From NCBI GenBank assembly GCA_021790625.1, contig JAJYGL010000172.1, positions 1-6,276 of the forward strand: a DNA stretch of 6,276 bases, in the 5' to 3' direction. Below are positions 5,158-6,276 of the stretch, piece after piece. Below the pieces are notes generated by a model. The model worked only from the letters and a program-made list of their open reading frames with translations, ran no database searches and had not been told where the DNA came from. This DNA is from Pseudomonadota bacterium. Its GTDB lineage: Bacteria > Pseudomonadota > Gammaproteobacteria > Burkholderiales > Sulfuriferulaceae. The translations under genes and the position numbers were made by a program. Within the stretch, counting starts at the first letter, position 1. Every line of letters begins with the position of its first letter.

Positions 5158-5195
5158 TGATAATGCAAGGGCACAGATACAGATAATGGCATAGA

Positions 5196-5678
5196 ATGGA
5201 TGACGGATTTTTTATGCAGGCAGCGCTTGAGTTGGCGCAGACAGCGGGTGAGCACGGGGAAGTACCGGTGGGGGCTGTGCTGGTGCGTGAGGGTGTGATC
5301 GTCGGGCGGGGCGCAAATGCACCCGTTTCTTTGCATGACCCGACTGCTCACGCGGAAATTCTGGCCTTGCGCGATGCAGGAAAAAATCTGGGCAACTATC
5401 GTTTGCCCGGGTTGACCTTGTATGTGACGTTAGAGCCGTGCGCGATGTGTGTGGGCGCTATTTTGCACGCACGGGTGGCACGGGTGGTGTTTGGTGCGGC
5501 TGACCCCAAGACCGGCGCCGCAGGCAGCGTGCTGAACCTGTTTGCTGAACCACGTCTGAACCATCATGCCTTGTTGCAGGGTGGTGTGATGGCGGAAAGC
5601 TGCGGGGCATTGTTATCGGCATTTTTTGCGCAGCGCCGTCAACAGCGCAAAACGGAAGAAGGTGAAAAGACAGCGTGA
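5196..5678 (+). CDS. tadA: tRNA-specific adenosine deaminase
   Basis: A 160-residue zinc enzyme that converts A34 to inosine in the anticodon of tRNA-Arg(ACG), which allows decoding of CGU, CGC and CGA. The cytidine-deaminase fold is clear: H52-A-E54 (zinc ligand and proton shuttle), TLEPCAMC with zinc ligands C82 and C85, the start DDGFFMQAALELA, GEVPVGAVLV at 21-30, and GAADPKTGAAGS at 100-111. TadA is preferred over other deaminases because of the NYRLPG and DPKTGAAGSV loops and the C-terminal FFAQRRQQRK helix. Start codon choice is less certain. ATG 5196 fits the usual residue count before the FM motif but has only a weak ribosome site. The stop overlaps the GTG of the next gene by 4 nt. 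This is normally an essential gene. Confidence 0.94.
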   Translation: MDDGFFMQAALELAQTAGEHGEVPVGAVLVREGVIVGRGANAPVSLHDPTAHAEILALRDAGKNLGNYRLPGLTLYVTLEPCAMCVGAILHARVARVVFGAADPKTGAAGSVLNLFAEPRLNHHALLQGGVMAESCGALLSAFFAQRRQQRKTEEGEKTA

Positions 5679-6187
5679 ATCGGGTACAGGTAGATGTGGC
5701 GCAGCAGCGTTTATCCGTGCTGGATGAACGAGGCAATATATTGGCCCGGTATCCGGTATCGACGGCGTTGTTGGGTACAGGGCAACAGCAGGGCAGTTTT
5801 CAGACACCATTGGGTCGCCACGTCGTGGCAGAGAAAATTGGTGCGGATGCGCCTTTGTACGCAGTGTTCCGCGTACGGCAGTTGACGGGCGAAATCTGGA
5901 CAGCGGCACATTCGGTCGCTGAACCGGATCGCGACTGGATTCTGACGCGCATTCTGTGGTTGGCCGGTGCGGAACCGGGCAGGAATCAGGGCGGTGACGT
6001 GGATACTTTGGCGCGTTATATTTACATTCACGGCACCAGCGATGAGCATTTGTTGGGGCAACCGGCATCACATGGTTGTATTCGTATGTCCAATTATGAT
6101 GTAATGAACCTGTTTGACGCGATCGATGTCGGAAGCATTGTCGATGTGGTGACGGGCGAATCGGAAGGAGAGCGAAGTGAATCTTGA
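5675..6187 (+). CDS. L,D-transpeptidase (YkuD domain) without visible signal peptide
   Basis: A 170-residue protein with the YkuD catalytic signature: H119-G-T, then S132-H-G-C135-I-R-M, with C135 the nucleophile and H133 its partner. Such enzymes form 3-3 peptidoglycan cross-links or attach lipoproteins to peptidoglycan. Upstream are the typical TALLGTGQQQGSFQTPLG (30-47) and GEIWTAAHS (72-80) segments. The start is GTG at 5675-5677, inside the tadA stop (GTGA), indicating translational coupling. The frame has a TGA at 5663-5665, only 9 nt before the GTG, so no upstream extension can supply a signal peptide. The first 30 residues, VQVDVAQQRLSVLDERG, are already the start of the catalytic fold. 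No transmembrane or lipobox motif is seen, so how it reaches the periplasm, or whether it acts there at all, is open. Confidence 0.87.
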   Translation: MNRVQVDVAQQRLSVLDERGNILARYPVSTALLGTGQQQGSFQTPLGRHVVAEKIGADAPLYAVFRVRQLTGEIWTAAHSVAEPDRDWILTRILWLAGAEPGRNQGGDVDTLARYIYIHGTSDEHLLGQPASHGCIRMSNYDVMNLFDAIDVGSIVDVVTGESEGERSES

Positions 6188-6276
6188 TGGCTTGTATTGG
6201 CAGGTGGTGAAATCGATGGCGGGTGTCATGATGGCGGGCGCAGTGACGACCGCATACGCCGCTTTGGGGGATACAT
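6177..6276 (+). CDS. Start of an exported protein, cut by the window edge
   Basis: A GTG at 6177-6179 is preceded by a textbook AAGGAG (6165-6170) 6 nt upstream, inside the end of the transpeptidase gene, and overlaps that gene by 11 nt. The 33 visible codons read M(V)NLDGLYWQ, then a hydrophobic segment VVKSMAGVMMAGAVTTAYA, then ALGDT. This resembles a signal peptide with cleavage after AYA at about residue 28. Too little is present to name a family. The tight overlap places it in the same operon as tadA and the transpeptidase, and an envelope role is a reasonable guess only. The ATG at 6187 opens a different frame that ends after a few codons. Confidence 0.7.
   Translation, partial: MNLDGLYWQVVKSMAGVMMAGAVTTAYAALGDT

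Overview
The window looks like chromosomal DNA from a betaproteobacterium, possibly of the Nitrosomonadales type. This rests on the style of the CysM, TadA and transaldolase proteins and on moderate base composition, not on a marker gene, so the assignment is an inference. There is no rRNA, tRNA, CRISPR array, phage gene or transposase in it.

Left part, all on the minus strand (read right to left from 4027). A transaldolase gene (2951-4027) is followed by a repeat-rich spacer (2680-2950). Next comes a small secreted protein with SCP2-like features (2140-2679) that ends in a clear rho-independent terminator (2081-2109). After it is a UbiA-family membrane prenyltransferase of the decaprenyl-phosphate phosphoribosyltransferase type (1079-1957), with a perfect TATAAT upstream. 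A gene-free stretch of about 340 bases follows, then a periplasmic BON-domain protein (319-660). Finally, the 5' end of a glycogen branching enzyme gene (glgB, 1-302) runs off the window. The glgB start is broken: the ATG-led frame stops after 23 codons, and the conserved GlgB frame continues one base out of phase across an (AAAT)5 tract.

Right part, all on the plus strand from 4261. cysM (cysteine synthase B), tadA (tRNA adenosine deaminase), a YkuD-type L,D-transpeptidase and the start of a further exported protein are packed as a likely operon. tadA and the transpeptidase overlap by 4 nt, and the transpeptidase and the last gene by 11 nt. cysM and the transaldolase gene are divergent and share the 4028-4260 intergenic region.

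The genes themselves are mostly housekeeping: sulfur assimilation, tRNA editing, pentose phosphate metabolism, glycogen and cell wall. The unusual content lies between them. Six different short tandem repeats sit at gene borders: 4 bp x5, 10 bp x2-3, 12 bp x4, 11-12 bp x4, 10 bp x2 and 8 bp x6. The 8-bp array abuts the transaldolase ribosome binding site. A dispersed sequence with the core AACCGCTG(A/G)TT occurs in noncoding DNA at 987-1027, as both arms of a 64-nt fold-back at 2734-2797, and in the stem of the terminator at 2081-2109. The strongest leads are the disrupted glgB start, the 8-bp array before the transaldolase gene, and this dispersed fold-back element.
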